Below are positions 42,601 to 54,127 of a stretch of DNA of 64,000 nucleotides, piece after piece. Every line of letters starts with the position of its first letter. Position 1 is the stretch's first letter. The notes under the pieces were generated by a model that saw nothing but the letters and a program-made list of their open reading frames with translations, did no database searches and was not told where the DNA came from. Source of the DNA: Saturnia japonica. Its lineage: Eukaryota; Arthropoda; Insecta; Lepidoptera; Saturniidae. The stretch lies in NCBI GenBank assembly GCA_033032175.1, contig CM065316.1, positions 5,612,115 through 5,676,114 of the forward strand, written 5' to 3'. Both the position numbers and the translations under genes were made by a program.

Positions 42601-43956
42601 ACATTTTCTTGATAAGGTGCTTTGATCTAGACTTTTTTAAAACGTCATTGAAGAAGTTGCCGAGCATTTTTGAAGTATTTTTCTTGTAATAACTGTTCAT
42701 TCATTCATTGTATCCGACTTGTTTAGTTAAATGTGTTCTAAATAATATTACATTGATTAGTATAACTAATGAAGATGAAGTTATAGGTCCTGGCAAAAAA
42801 TGCGTTAAAATAACAAAATATGTAAATATTAAAATACGAGTTATAAATAAAAATCACTTTCAAGTAGGACACACTTTATTATTAAAAAAAAAAACAAATA
42901 ATAATGTATTTTGGCTCAGTTACATTAATTTTGTATTTATACAGTATTTTTGTTCTTATTTTTCAAAATATTTTTTTTATATTTGGTATAACAAAAAGTC
43001 GCTAAACGATTCTGCAGTTTCACAAGATGTGGCTAGCCTAAACTTCAATTTGTATAATTCCCTATATGGCATTCAAGTTGCACCAGAATTGCCACAAAAT
43101 GAACTATAAGTTTTTGGTTTTAAATTCAACAAGGGCGTGTTATTCTGTATGTATGCCAATGAATCGGTCGTAGAGCCTTGCTAGAGACAAAAGAAAATAA
43201 AAATTATTACAGTTGTCATTTAAAATATGGATTAAGCACTGATGTTTCAAAAATATAAAATACACTTTTTAAGTGTCAATGATTTTTAAATATATCGAAA
43301 TAAACACTGAAATGTATTTAAATAATAAAAATGTTATGAAAATTAAAATCCAGGCCCCTTACTGCGGCCAAACATGCAACGGTCTAAAATATTGTCTGGA
43401 AAGTTTAAGACCTCAATTTTTGTGCAAAGGTGAAGATTTAGAAAATTGTATTAGATTATTTTATTTTTCTTAACTACTATTGATATGTTTAGTTTTAGTA
43501 AACATTACTTTATATTATGAGTTATTAATAACAATGTGATTTTGTTCCTGTAAAATGATTAGTATTTATCATTTGAAATGGATTTTTCATGTCAAGTAGT
43601 GGTCATGATATCAATAGCAAGTATAGTATGCCATAATATATTATATATACTCACAACATATAATAATAATAATTGTACCTACCCTAAACGTTTTTGATCA
43701 CTGCCAATTACATAAAGGTAGTAAATATCATATTATAGTATAGGCATTCCTGAATAAAATCCATTTCTTAAAAATATTACATGGTCTCACTTGTATTATA
43801 ATTTCACTTGTAATTATTGTCATATTACGAAGATTTTATATGCTAGAAGTCATTTACTTTGATAATGTCAATAAATATATAATAAAAAATAAAATGTTCT
43901 TATATTATTATATAGTCAAACTATGAGATTCCTTTACTACCTATACTATTTCTAAA
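42600..43956. other. Intergenic DNA without recognised genes
   Basis: Open frames at 42708-43109 and 43273-43473 (+) are lysine/asparagine-rich, have no recognisable domain and look like chance frames in AT-rich DNA. Confidence 0.5.
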
Positions 43957-44278
43957 TAGTCCGGTCAAATTAGACATAAAAATAGTGGTCAAATAACAAA
44001 AATTCCGACAGAGCTAAATTTTTGTAGAGACCTTGGGTACACCAGTAGAAATAAAGTGCCAAAAATTCCCATTGATCCCAAGGGTGCTAAAAAAGTTATT
44101 CAAGGTTAAAATCAAAAGATGTTGATTTGTTAGTACTACTTACTGCAGGGACTCCAATTAATAAAATTATTCACTTTCTAAAACGTATAAAGGCTCAACA
44201 ACAAACAGATAAACTCTTCAAAAAGTTTATCTGCTTATCTAAAATATTAATTGAAAATGAAGGGTTCCATAGATTACG

Positions 44279-44860
44279 CTAAAGTATTTGCTTTTTGCGT
44301 ATTTGTAATTGCTTACGCATTTGGGTTACGCTAAAGAGGGCCAACGGGCATGTGGCGCACCTGATGGAAAGTGATAACCGCCGCCCACAAACATCCGCAA
44401 CGCCAGAGGGCTCGCAGATGCGTTGCCGGTCTTTTAGAGAAGAATAAGCTATCTTCTTGAAGGTCACCAGGTCATAACGGCTCGGAAAGACCTCAGGCGA
44501 TAACTGGTTCCACAGTGTGGTTGTGCGAGGCAGAAAGTGCCTTAAGAAACGCACTGTTATGGAACGCTGGACATCGAGGTGGTGTGGATGGAATTTACGA
44601 TTCTGACGCGATATCCGATGGCGATATTCAGCAGCCGGGATCAATCCAGATAATTCCTCGGAACACTCCCCATAATAAATGCGGTAGAAAATACACAGTG
44701 AACCAACATCTCTACGCAGAGCCAATGGATAAAGCCAATAGGAAAGAGTTTGATCGTCAATAACTCGAGCAGCCTAATGCTGAATGGGTCAAAAGGAAGA
44801 AGCTGGTATTTGCTCCCGCTCAGAGATGAGAACAATATTCCATAAAGGGTCGAATTTAAG
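44279..44860 (-). pseudogene. LINE C-terminal fragment inside element A
   Basis: The minus strand encodes LALRRDVGSLCIFYRIYYGE, CSEELSGLIPAAEYRHR, PHHLDVQRSITVRFLRHFLP, RTTTLWNQLSPEVFPSRYDL and VADVCGRRLS. This is the C-terminal end of a jockey/CR1-group non-LTR retrotransposon, with one frame break near 44725 separating an upstream bit. The reverse transcriptase itself is absent (5' truncated). Confidence 0.8.
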
Positions 44861-44941
44861 TCTTATAAAGATTTAGGATTTAGTCTTATAGATATTTAAC
44901 TTTTGCAAAAAATACAAGCAACAAGAAACAAGTACAACTAT

Positions 44942-45120
44942 TGTTGAGAATCGGACCTTCTTTAATTTCTTTTTAATGTTTAATTTAATAATTATATATA
45001 TGTCATTTTTTTATTAGTCGTTCAATATACGTCAAATGTAATATGTATTAAAAGAGCGCCAATTTTTCCTGTTTCTCTCCTAAGCCCTAATCTTTCAAAA
45101 AAACTGAGCTATCCTCAACA
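44942..45120 (+). repeat. BEL 5' LTR
   Basis: Starts TGTTGAGAATCGGACC and ends CTCAACA. Differs from the 3' LTR at four positions out of 179 (about 2.2 percent), all substitutions. Confidence 0.97.
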
Positions 45121-45140
45121 TTTTGGTCCTTCGAGCTAAA
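45121..45140 (+). promoter_or_regulatory. Probable primer binding site
   Basis: TTTTGGTCCTTCGAGC follows the LTR within a few bases. TGG is the complement of a tRNA 3' CCA end, as expected for priming. The tRNA identity was not determined. Confidence 0.5.
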
Positions 45141-45193
45141 AATTTGAACTAAATATTATAAAAGTCCTGTCCATTTCAAGATTTTATTTTTTA

Positions 45194-46590
45194 ATGGTGA
45201 AGACTAGGGCGCAAGCTAAGTTGCGGGAAACGGGAGACGATCATTGTATCGACGTGATCATGAGCGAACCCACACCGTCTAAGTCCACGGCCACGGCAGC
45301 TCTAATTTCTGGAGCACGCTCGATCGTTCTGAAAGTTGCAGGTCAGTACGGTCAACTGCTACTATCAGAGCTCAAAAGCTTGCACTGGAAGCTGAAAATA
45401 TAAGAAAAGTAGCTAAAGCAGAAGCAGCAGCAGAAGCCGCAGCAGCAGCAGCCACCGCCGAGCGCAATGCTGCTGAACTGGAGCTGAAGGCTCAGCTTAT
45501 GATGTTGGACTCGGAAAGTGGGAGGAGTCAAAAGGGCTCTCGTTCTTCAGTGCGAGATTGGTTAGATAATTCAGATATTATTAATGAAAACGTTATGGCA
45601 AAGCCCAATAATATCGGCTCTACCACATTTAACAAACGTCTCGAAGAAATAGGATTTCGCCAAAATTTGAATAAATATGGTGGAAGAAGCTCGCGAGGGC
45701 CATTTCAATCTACTACCACTGCGAACATTCCTAATATCACTACTAGTATACAACACAATACTACTGAATTAAAAACACAACAGCCCACTGACATATCTTT
45801 TTCGATGATTTTCGATGGTTCTCAATGAAATTATCTCCGTTCGCTCTTTACCTAAATTAAATTCTGAAAACTGTGACCTTAATAAATTCGCTTGTAGACT
45901 TCTAAATTGTATAGAGATTATGAGGCTCCTCAATCAGAGATGTTACTTAGAATCTCCAGAGCTTTTTCAAGTTATTTTAATTAAATTAACGCCTTTATTG
46001 CGTAATAAATGGACCGAATTTGGTATGACACATTTTTTACCTCAGGGACAGACTAAGCTTGAGCTATTGGCATAATTTTTATCTCGGGAGGTCGAGTTGC
46101 AGTTTAAGTTTGGTTTAATTCCAGATCCCTTGTTTCCATTTAAAAGGTTTGAAAAAGTTCATACGGTATCATTTTCAGAATATCCTCAAAATTCGACAAC
46201 AGTAAACTTTTCTAAAAGATACGTAAATTTAACAAAAAATTAAATTAGTAAACCTTGTCTTATTTGTAAACAAAACCACAATTTATCAAAATGTGACAAG
46301 TTTGTAGAAATGTCTATCGGTGACAGGTGGCAGTTCGTAAAAGAAAATAAACTATGTTACAAATATCTCATAGTTACAAATATTGTAAGTTCACTAAAGA
46401 GATTTGTAACATTGAGGATTGCAAACCTAGGCACCATACACTTTTGCACAATGCAGAATTTTTAGCTACGCATACGATTGTTGAAAATGAACCTTACAAC
46501 AACAATTATACAAGTTCACAAAATGTCTGTATATCTAATGAACAATCAAACGAGATTCTTACACATACTACTTACTTGTCTGAGAACTTC
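45194..46590 (+). pseudogene. BEL gag region, frame-broken
   Basis: Begins MVKTRAQAKLRE; the frame is lost near 45400. A second frame has an Ala/Glu-rich coiled segment (KAEAAAEAAAAAATAERNAA) and runs to 45828. A third frame from 45815 carries the capsid-like part (LPKLNSENCDLNKFACRLLN) and is stopped at 46073, then by TAA near 46242. Degraded zinc-finger pieces follow (PCLICKQNHNLSKCDKF; CNIEDCKPRHHTLLHN). At least three frame breaks. Confidence 0.85.
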
Positions 46591-46593
46591 TAT

Positions 46594-47214
46594 GTTTGAG
46601 GTATCCGAAAAACCAGATTACTGTAGACCCTTTTTAAAAATCATAGCTGTCAATATCATGGGGCCACTAGGCAGCGTCAACAAGTATGCTTTATTGGATG
46701 ATGGCTCAAACCCTACACTAATTGATTCCAAATTATGTGAGCAGATAGGCGTCACAGGACCTGAGTCACATATTATATTAGACTGTGTTGGTGGCTTAGG
46801 CAAAAAGACTAAGGCTCAGTATGTTAACTTCAAAATTAAAGGTCGTCATTCAGCTGACATATTTTCTATTTGCAATGCTCGTTCGATTGAGAATCTAGGT
46901 TTATCAAAACAAAAATTCATGTGGATGACATCACACAGTTTCGCCACCTAAGAGATTTAGCCAACGTACTTTGTTACGAAATAGGTGAACCTAAATTAAT
47001 TATGGGAATTGATAACTGGCGTCTTTTGATTTCCAAGGCGAATCGGTTTGGTACTAGGTCTCAGCCAGTTGCAATCAATACTAACTTAGGTTGGGTATTA
47101 TTTGGTTTTGATTCCAGCAAGACTAAACCCGTAAATTTTGTCAACCACGTAAACCTTTCCGATAATGACGACTCTGAAAACTTAGGCAACTCATTCAAAA
47201 TTATTACAAATTAG
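46594..47214 (+). pseudogene. BEL protease region
   Basis: Contains NKYALLDDGSNPTLIDSKLC, whose D-D-G-S is the aspartic protease active-site block of BEL/Pao elements. The frame shifts around 46925 into DITQFRHLRDLANVLC, PKLIMGIDNWRLL and NTNLGWVLFG, and stops at 47214. Confidence 0.85.
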
Positions 47215-49702
47215 ATTCAATAGGTATTACTAAAAAAGAGCCTTTAAGTGAAAATAATGCTAGAGCTATAAAAATTCTTGAAGAAACTGCACGTCGATTA
47301 CCAAATAACAAGTTTGAGGTTGGGTTACCTTGGAAAGATGATATTTTTGAAATTCTAGACATCTTTGGACATGCTCTTTCCAGATTTAGAAGCTTAGAGA
47401 GAAAGATGTGCAAAGAGCCCGCCTATGCCGAACAATATAAGTTAAATATGCAAGCTATGTTTGATAACAATTACGCAGAAGGTCCCGTCAGTATGGATCA
47501 CTCTATCAAAAGACGTTGGTATAATTATGGTTATACTTACCACATTTCGGTGTTACCAATCCTAACAAGCCTGGTAAACAACGTATCGTTTTCGACGCGG
47601 CGGCCAAATCTAATGGAGTAAGTTTGAACTCTATGCTACTTACTGGACCGGACCTTCTCAACCCAATTTTAGATATACTTTTGCGTTTTCGCGAATTCAA
47701 AGTCGGACTCTCTGCTAACAATAGAGAAATGTTCCCCCAAATTAAAATACGCGAAGATGACAGAGATGCCCAACGTTTTCTGTGGCGGAATTCTCCTAAT
47801 AAACCAATTCAAGTGTTTAGAATGACATCTATGATATTCGGTGCAGCTTCAAGTCCTTTTTCCGCACAATTTATTAAAAATAAAAACGCGCTTGATTTTC
47901 AGAGTCAATTCCCTGAAGCTGTTGATGCTATCCTCAATGATCATGACATGGATGACTGTATAGTATCTACACCTTCAGTGGCTGAAGCAGCGCGTCTCGC
48001 TTCTGACATTGTAACTATTCATAAAAATGCTGGTTACGAGATGAGATCTTGGGTATCAAATGAACCTAAAGCCTTAACTCTCATTCCAAAAGAGTTTTTA
48101 CTTGATTCACCCTTAGCTAACGTAGATTTGGGTAGAGTAGCTAAATCCGTTAGAACTTTAGGCTTAGTTTGGCATCCTGCTGAAGACTCTCTTAGTTTTA
48201 ATGCCGAAGGTTTCAATAAGAAGGCTATTTTCTCAAAGTTTACAAAGCGCGAAGCATTGTCTCTTATGATGTGCGTGTATGATCCCCTAGGATTATTAGC
48301 GCCTCTTATTGTAAGAGCTAAGATTTTGTTTCAAAACGTGTGGCGTAAAGCTATTGATTGGGACCATCAGCTCGCTGAGAAAGATACCACCGCATGGCAG
48401 GAATGGCACGCAGTTTGCGTTAGTTCCCTGAATAATTTTAAAATTCCACGTCGGTACAACCTCAGCGAATTTGATGATGTAGCAGTAGAAAGAGAGCTTC
48501 ACTTATTTTGTGACGCTAGTGAGTCTGCATATGCCGCAGTAGCGTATTGGCGTATAATCCATCCAGATGGAACTATTAAAGTAGTGCTAATAGGTAGTAA
48601 GGTTCGAGTAACACCATTAAAACCAGTTTCAATCTCACGCTTGGAACTTCAAGGCGCACTAATAGCTGCACGTTTAGCGGACACTCTTTGCAACGCTCAC
48701 AAATTATAACCGCGCAACCGAATTTTTTGGTGTGACTCTATGAACGTTCTTGGGTGGCTTCGCAATGACGCACGTAATTTCAAGCCCTTCGTCGCCAACC
48801 GTTTAGGCGAAATTTTAGAACTGTCTAATGTCAGTGAATGGCGATGGGTTCCAACTGCACTAAATATAGCTGATGCTGCTACACGCCTTAGTAGAGAACC
48901 TTTAAACATAAAATCACGCTGGTTTGTCGGCCCAGAGTTTTTATATTCAAATCAGTGGCCAACTGAACCTAAAGCTAATATAATGACTAATCAATCTGAT
49001 CTCAAACCAAAGCATAGAATCATTTGTCATGCAATTGTTGATGAGCCTTTCCATCCTCTGGCTCCCATTGCAGCTAGTGCACAGCGTATTAGTAGGTGGT
49101 TATGTTTAGTTCGAGCCACTGCATTAGCGCATTTATTTGCCCGTAAGCTGCTCATTTTACGCGGTAGAGTAGATATCATTGGGTTAACTCCTTCTCATTT
49201 AACAGCTTCCAATATACAAATGGCCGAAATTCATATTTTATGGCAAAGTCAATTAGATTGTTTCAAAGCAGAGATTACTTGCCTAAAAAATAACACACCA
49301 CTACCACGTAAAAGTAAATTGCTTAAACTTTCTCCCACTTTATGCGACGACAACTTACTTCGTTTATTCGGACGCATCACTGCTACTGAACACGTCAAGA
49401 CTCCAACCAAATGCCCCATCATACTCGATGGAAGACATCCAGCTGTTCACCTCCTAGTACTCCGATACCACCAAAGAGCTGCACATGCTAACACTGAAAC
49501 AGTAGTGAATGAACTCCGCCAACTTTACTGGATCATCAATTTGAAAAGCACGGTTCGTTCCGTTGCGCACAATTGCCTTTTTTGTAGACACCAGAAGGCA
49601 AAACCTTTCGATCCTCCTATGGGAAAACTTCCAGAAGCAAGACTCGCGCACTACAAAAGACCTTTCTCATTTATTGGTCTAGATTACTTCGGACCTCTCT
49701 AA
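47215..49702 (+). pseudogene. BEL reverse transcriptase and RNase H (Pao type), broken
   Basis: Frames at 47215-47620 and 47624-48709 encode RT: QRIVFDAAAKSNGVSLNSML, LTGPDLLNPI, GAASSPFSAQF. The expected Y-x-D-D catalytic box reads DMDD (47945-47956): the Tyr codon is Asp, one base from TAC. The YDPLGLLAPLIVRAKILFQN Pao-specific block and RNase H (LFCDASESAYAAVAYW) follow. An in-frame TAA at 48707 interrupts RNase H, after which the same frame continues (RIFWCDSMNVLGWLRND) to a second in-frame TAA at 49700. Confidence 0.92.
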
Positions 49703-50524
49703 GTCACCTTAGGCCGAAGACATGAAAAGCGGTATATCGCTCTATATACGTGCTTGGTTACGAGAGCCGTGCACTTGGAAGTAGTTTACAGCCTTACCAC
49801 AGATGCAGCTATGTTGAGTCTGAGAAGGTTTATTGCTCGCAGAGGATTACCACGTCAAGTTTTTTCTGACAACGGAACTGCCTTTGTCGGTTTAAGCAGA
49901 GAACTTAAGAAATTGTACGAAGAACAAGTGTCAATTTTTGCCGCAAATGAGTTGATACAATGGAAGTTCATTCCACCCGCTGCTCCTTTTATGGGCGGAG
50001 CATGGGAGCGCTTAGTACGCAGTATAAAGACCGCACTCAAAGATAAGTCGCCCTCAGACGAAGTTTTATCAACTCTCCTCCTGGAAGCAGAAGCGATTGT
50101 GAATAGTAGACCTCTTACGCACGTCTCTCCTGATCCTGACTATCCCGAAGCTCTCACTCCTTTTCATTTTTTAATTGGGACGTCTTCAGTCAATCGTTTA
50201 TCTTTTGAAGTTGAGGAAAGCGACCTTCATGGCAGAATTCGGTGGAAAAGGGCAGCCAGAATGGCCGACCACTTTTGGCGACGTTGGTTGGTGGAGTACC
50301 TGCCTTTTCTGAATCCAACTAAAGGAACTGGACAGCAACCAAATATAAAAGTGGGAGATGTGGTTCTAATAGCGGACAATAATTTACCTCGTGGTGTGTG
50401 GCCAAAGGGAAGAATCGTATCTCTATATAATGGAAAGGATGAAATTCCTAGAGTAGCTGATGTCGCCACCTCTACGGGCCAGCTAAAGAGACCCCTCAAA
50501 AAATTAATTCTTCTGTCTAGTTAG
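49418..50524 (+). pseudogene. BEL integrase with C-terminal DUF5641-like domain
   Basis: The zinc-binding H-H-C-C part (YHQRAAHANTET…CLFCRHQKA) and the first catalytic Asp (FIGLDYFGPL) precede the TAA at 49700-49702. In the same frame follow the second Asp (VFSDNGTAF) and the Glu (GGAWERLVRSIK). The C-terminal part (VGDVVLIADNNLPRGVWPKG) is the usual tail in this family. Apart from the one stop the integrase is intact. Confidence 0.93.
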
Positions 50525-50547
50525 GCTATTTAAAAAAAAGGGAAGGA

Positions 50548-50726
50548 TGTTGAGAATCGGACCTTCTTTAATTTCTTTTTAATGTTTAATTTAAGAATTA
50601 TATATATGTCATTTTTTTATTAGTCGTTCAATATACGTCAAATGTAATATGTATTAAAAGATCGCCAATTTTTCCTGTTTCTCTCCTAAGCCCTAATCTT
50701 TTAAAAAAACTGAGCTATCCGCAACA
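50548..50726 (+). repeat. BEL 3' LTR
   Basis: Same length as the 5' LTR. Preceded by TTTAAAAAAAAGGGAAGGA, a likely polypurine tract at about 50530-50547. Confidence 0.97.
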
Positions 50727-51160
50727 ACTATCTTGTCTTCTTCCAACATCGGCTTCTGCTTATCAACACTTGTATCGAGAATTATATGAAGTTCAGGCAT
50801 GGCCTGGCAATCAACTAACCCCGAAGACTGGGGCTGGAAATTAACAGACAATATTTTGGAACCGATTCAAACTCCCACCCCCTCCCACTTGCTCCGGAAA
50901 AACACCTAAACACTATTTTTTGCAATTCTAAAAATGATTGTAGTGTTAAATATGGCTGTAGAAGAGTAGAGTAGAGTTGTGTTCACCAGCGTGTACTAAA
51001 TGTTCAATCGAATCCTATAAATGAAGATTCGTTTGATATCGATGAAGACATAGCTGATTCATCTTCAGTTGAACAATTTATGGACATCCAGCAAGAAGAA
51101 GAGGAAGAAGAAGACATGACTGTTGAAGTCGAATTTGTAGAGTATGAATCAGATTAAAAT
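50727..51160 (+). pseudogene. Cys-rich, acidic-tailed protein of element A (3' part)
   Basis: Reads LLPTSASAYQHLYRELYEVQ, LTPEDWGWKL, ILEPIQTPTP, then the degraded Cys segment FCNSKNDCSVKYGCRRVE, a stop, and QQEEEEEEDMTVEVEFVEYE plus SD. Frame shifts occur near 50890 and 50975. It is homologous to 58850-59345 (-). The function is unknown to me. Confidence 0.75.
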
Positions 51161-51677
51161 ACTAACATAAATTAGAACTATACAGTTTAAAATAATCACC
51201 TACAATCAATATCACAAATCATTATGCAGTATATACAGTATTTTCCCATAGAACTCCATTATAACAGATCGTGGAAAAGGACTACCGGGAAAACCACGTT
51301 AAAAAAAAAGCGCCAAATATACTACCTCATTCGTAGTGCATATAACTTATATTTATAATTATATGCTATATAACTTTCAGAATAGCGATATCTTAGGAAT
51401 GGTGATTTTTAGGAAAAAAAGTATAAGGAACATTTTTATGGATAATTTTATGACCTACAATTTTTGTCTGATCTATATTTTCGATAAAACTTACAGTTTA
51501 CAAGGTGAATTAAAAAAATCCATAAATTTTGACTTTGACCTTGAATAACTTTTTTAGCACCCATGGGATCAATGGGGACTTTTGGCACTTTATTTCTACA
51601 GGTGTACCCAAGGTATCTACCAAAATTTAGGTCTGTCGGAATTTTTGTTATTTGAAATGTCTATTTTGACCGGACTA

Positions 51678-54127
51678 AAAGGAGACGGATACTCTTTAAT
51701 ACAGACATGGGTCTGGGTAAAAAAAAGAGATGTAAAAATATGAAAACTGTGTAAATTAATATCTAATGCATTATCAGACAGGCGCTGAAAAAAAGCTGAG
51801 ATTTAGGATATTTCGTAAAAGTGAAGTCATGAAATAAACTTCAATGAAACTAATTTTGAAGTTGGATTAATATTAAAAAAGGGTTATATTTATTATCTTT
51901 TAAAGTTATTAGTCTACTTATTTTGTTGATTGTGAAATTTAATGATATTGTATGATTTTAAAAACAAAAATGTGTTCGATTTTTATAAACCATATTTCAA
52001 CTAATTACATTCTGGGCCCAGAAATACCCCTCTCCTTTACTAAGAAAGTTGCTTATAATCTGTGACATGAGATATAATTTTATGATGTTACTTCATAAAA
52101 ATCTTAATATTATTTTGTTTATAATTACACTGTGCTCATAATCTCACCAGATCTTAAGTGACGATGTGGCCTAAGATGGTAGCATATTAAGCCTAATGGA
52201 AGACTGCTCTCTAGTCATCTGCTGAGTCATACCTACTGGTGGTGGTGACAGATTGTCAACTTAAGGGTGGTAGCTAGCCAGGTGGGCATTAGAAAAAGCC
52301 CTACCACCATGGCTTAATTTTTATTTATGAAAGAGGTATAACAGGCATGCAGTCTACCTAATGTGATTACCGAGACCCATGGCCATTATATATTTTGTTT
52401 CTGCTATCAAACACAAACAAGAGCACAGTCCTAAATTACATATCAATATCTAATTGGTAACTCTGCTGGACTCCTCATATAATAGCTGTGTTACCAACCA
52501 GACCCTTAAAATTATTTTTCAATCATCAGATAACTGAGTAATAATTTTTACATATTAACAAGTCATGTATGGAAAACCTGTTAACATTTAAAAAATAGCT
52601 CCTCAAGTAAAGTTGTATGTTAATCTGAAAATTGGTCCATAATTTAATTGCATTCTTATTTATTTGTGGTATTACAGTGGTGCTTTTACATTGTTGAATT
52701 CTACATTAGTATTACCACTATCATTTTTAAATATCCAATATAATTTTATGGAAGTCATCCTTTACAAATATACAATTTGCCCTGTCAATATACATTTACT
52801 AAATAAAAAACTAAAAGAAACATGAGGTAGAAGATATTTAGATAATACAATAAAAAGTATTTTATCATTATTAAGTTATATAAAAACATTTACAAAACAG
52901 CTATTTTTTAGTAACTAAATCATCACAGACAAAATTTTCCTGGACCCAATGCATGTAGTCTTTCTTTATCTTAATTTTTTATTCAAAGTTAATAAACTTT
53001 GGTAATAATTTTAAAGATTATTGAAATATGCAGTGTTTTTATTACAGTACTTTAAAATCTTGATTATAATTTTTGATAATGAACTTGTAATATTGTGAAA
53101 TAAACAATTGAATTGAAGTGGAGACAAAAAAATTGTGATGATGTGTAAACAAAATTATGGTACAAAATCAAATATTTGTCATATTTCAAAAGTAATCATA
53201 TTAAATATGCTATATTGTGCTAAAGTAATAATTGTTAAAAGTAATAATTATGTAATTTATAACACATGAGATGTATATTTTGTACAATAATTTTCCTAGA
53301 CAGTAATGCCAGCCATGATTTTATGAGCAAGTGTTATTTTATGATTTATATCAGAAAATTAACAGTCATCTTCAATATTATGTTTCAAAAGGCATATTGC
53401 AACATAAAACTGCACACTCCTTTAGCTTTACAAATAATAAAATCTATTTTTACTAATTGATAACATCTGTGAAACTCTTTCAAAGCATATTTGCATTCTT
53501 ATGTATAGATATTTATCAGTAACATCTCACATGTTACCTATTTATTGTTAGTAAAATCATAAAATAGTTTCCTTCCTCCATATGCATCTTGAATTTATTT
53601 ATAAATAAATTTCATAATACTGCATAGAAATAAAAGTACAATACTTAAATAATTACTGTTTACATAGAATACTATGTCGAGCGTGTTCATTGTTATATTT
53701 AAATTTATTTAACTATTCCTTATGAGATTCTATCTACTTACTATCCATTTATTTCAGTGAATGTTCTACTATTATTTACATTTTCTATATATTACAAAAT
53801 AAATAGATTACATACAATGTATGTTTCATAAAGATTCACAAAAACAACATATTTTCAACATATCTTAAAGACTAAACAATGACAATAATAACACTAATTT
53901 ATGATAAATTAATTTATGAAATACTTACTAATCAAGCTAAAAATTGATTTGAATGTTATAATCACAAATTTAATTCATGATTCTTATTTAATACTGGTCA
54001 ACACCTTAAAAAGACAAATAGGCACTGAATGATCTAATCACACATTACTAAATCAATAAAACTGTTTATAGCAATATAGTTTGTAAGTAATTACATAATT
54101 ACATGTCAACTTTTGTTGCACACATAG
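51678..54127. other. Downstream flank of UBIAD1 (minus-strand 3' side)
   Basis: AT-rich. May include the UBIAD1 3' UTR; several TTTATT strings (minus-strand AATAAA) are present, for example near 53540 and 53590. A retroelement tail lies at 52130-52320. The open frame at 53266-53460 is not convincing. Confidence 0.5.
52130..52320 (+). repeat. Retroelement tail fragment
   Basis: Contains CTCACCAGATCTTAAGTGAC and GGTGGGCATTAGAAAAAGCC; related to the strings at 39805-39900 and in style to the 41200-41300 repeat. Confidence 0.5.

Larger units (their letters stand above)
44942..50726 (+). mobile_element. BEL/Pao LTR retrotransposon (complete but defective)
   Basis: 5785 bp between two 179-bp LTRs, flanked by the perfect 5-bp target duplication ACTAT (44937-44941 and 50727-50731). 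Internal order is gag (zinc-knuckle type), aspartic protease, reverse transcriptase, RNase H and integrase, the BEL/Pao arrangement. Several stops and frameshifts interrupt the coding sequence, so this copy cannot make its own proteins. It lies within the cysteine-rich protein remnant of element A. Confidence 0.96.
43957..51677 (+). mobile_element. Long-TIR DNA element 'A' (TA target site), interrupted by a LINE tail and a BEL retrotransposon
   Basis: The terminal inverted repeats are about 150-160 bp (43957-44118 and about 51530-51677). They start TAGTCCGGTCAAA…TAGACAT and share AACAAAAATTCCGACAGA and CCTTGGGTACACC in mirror orientation. The ends sit at TA dinucleotides, consistent with a TA duplication. 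Without the BEL insertion the element is about 1.9 kb. Inside, a + strand protein remnant continues across the BEL insertion: NKKQVQL before it and S-LLPTSASAYQHL…TPEDWGW after it, then a degraded Cys-rich segment (FCNSKNDCSVKYGC) and an acidic tail ending at 51157. The same protein module occurs in element 'B' at 58146-59860. No transposase is visible; the superfamily is undetermined. Confidence 0.8.

Noticed and set aside
42708..43109. 133-codon Lys/Asn/Phe-rich frame downstream of UBE4B
   Set aside because: AT-rich chance frame without domain signs or conserved context.
41648..54127. Idea that UBE4B and UBIAD1 form a functional gene cluster
   Set aside because: The pathways are unrelated and more than 12 kb of mobile elements separates them; simple neighbourhood is enough.
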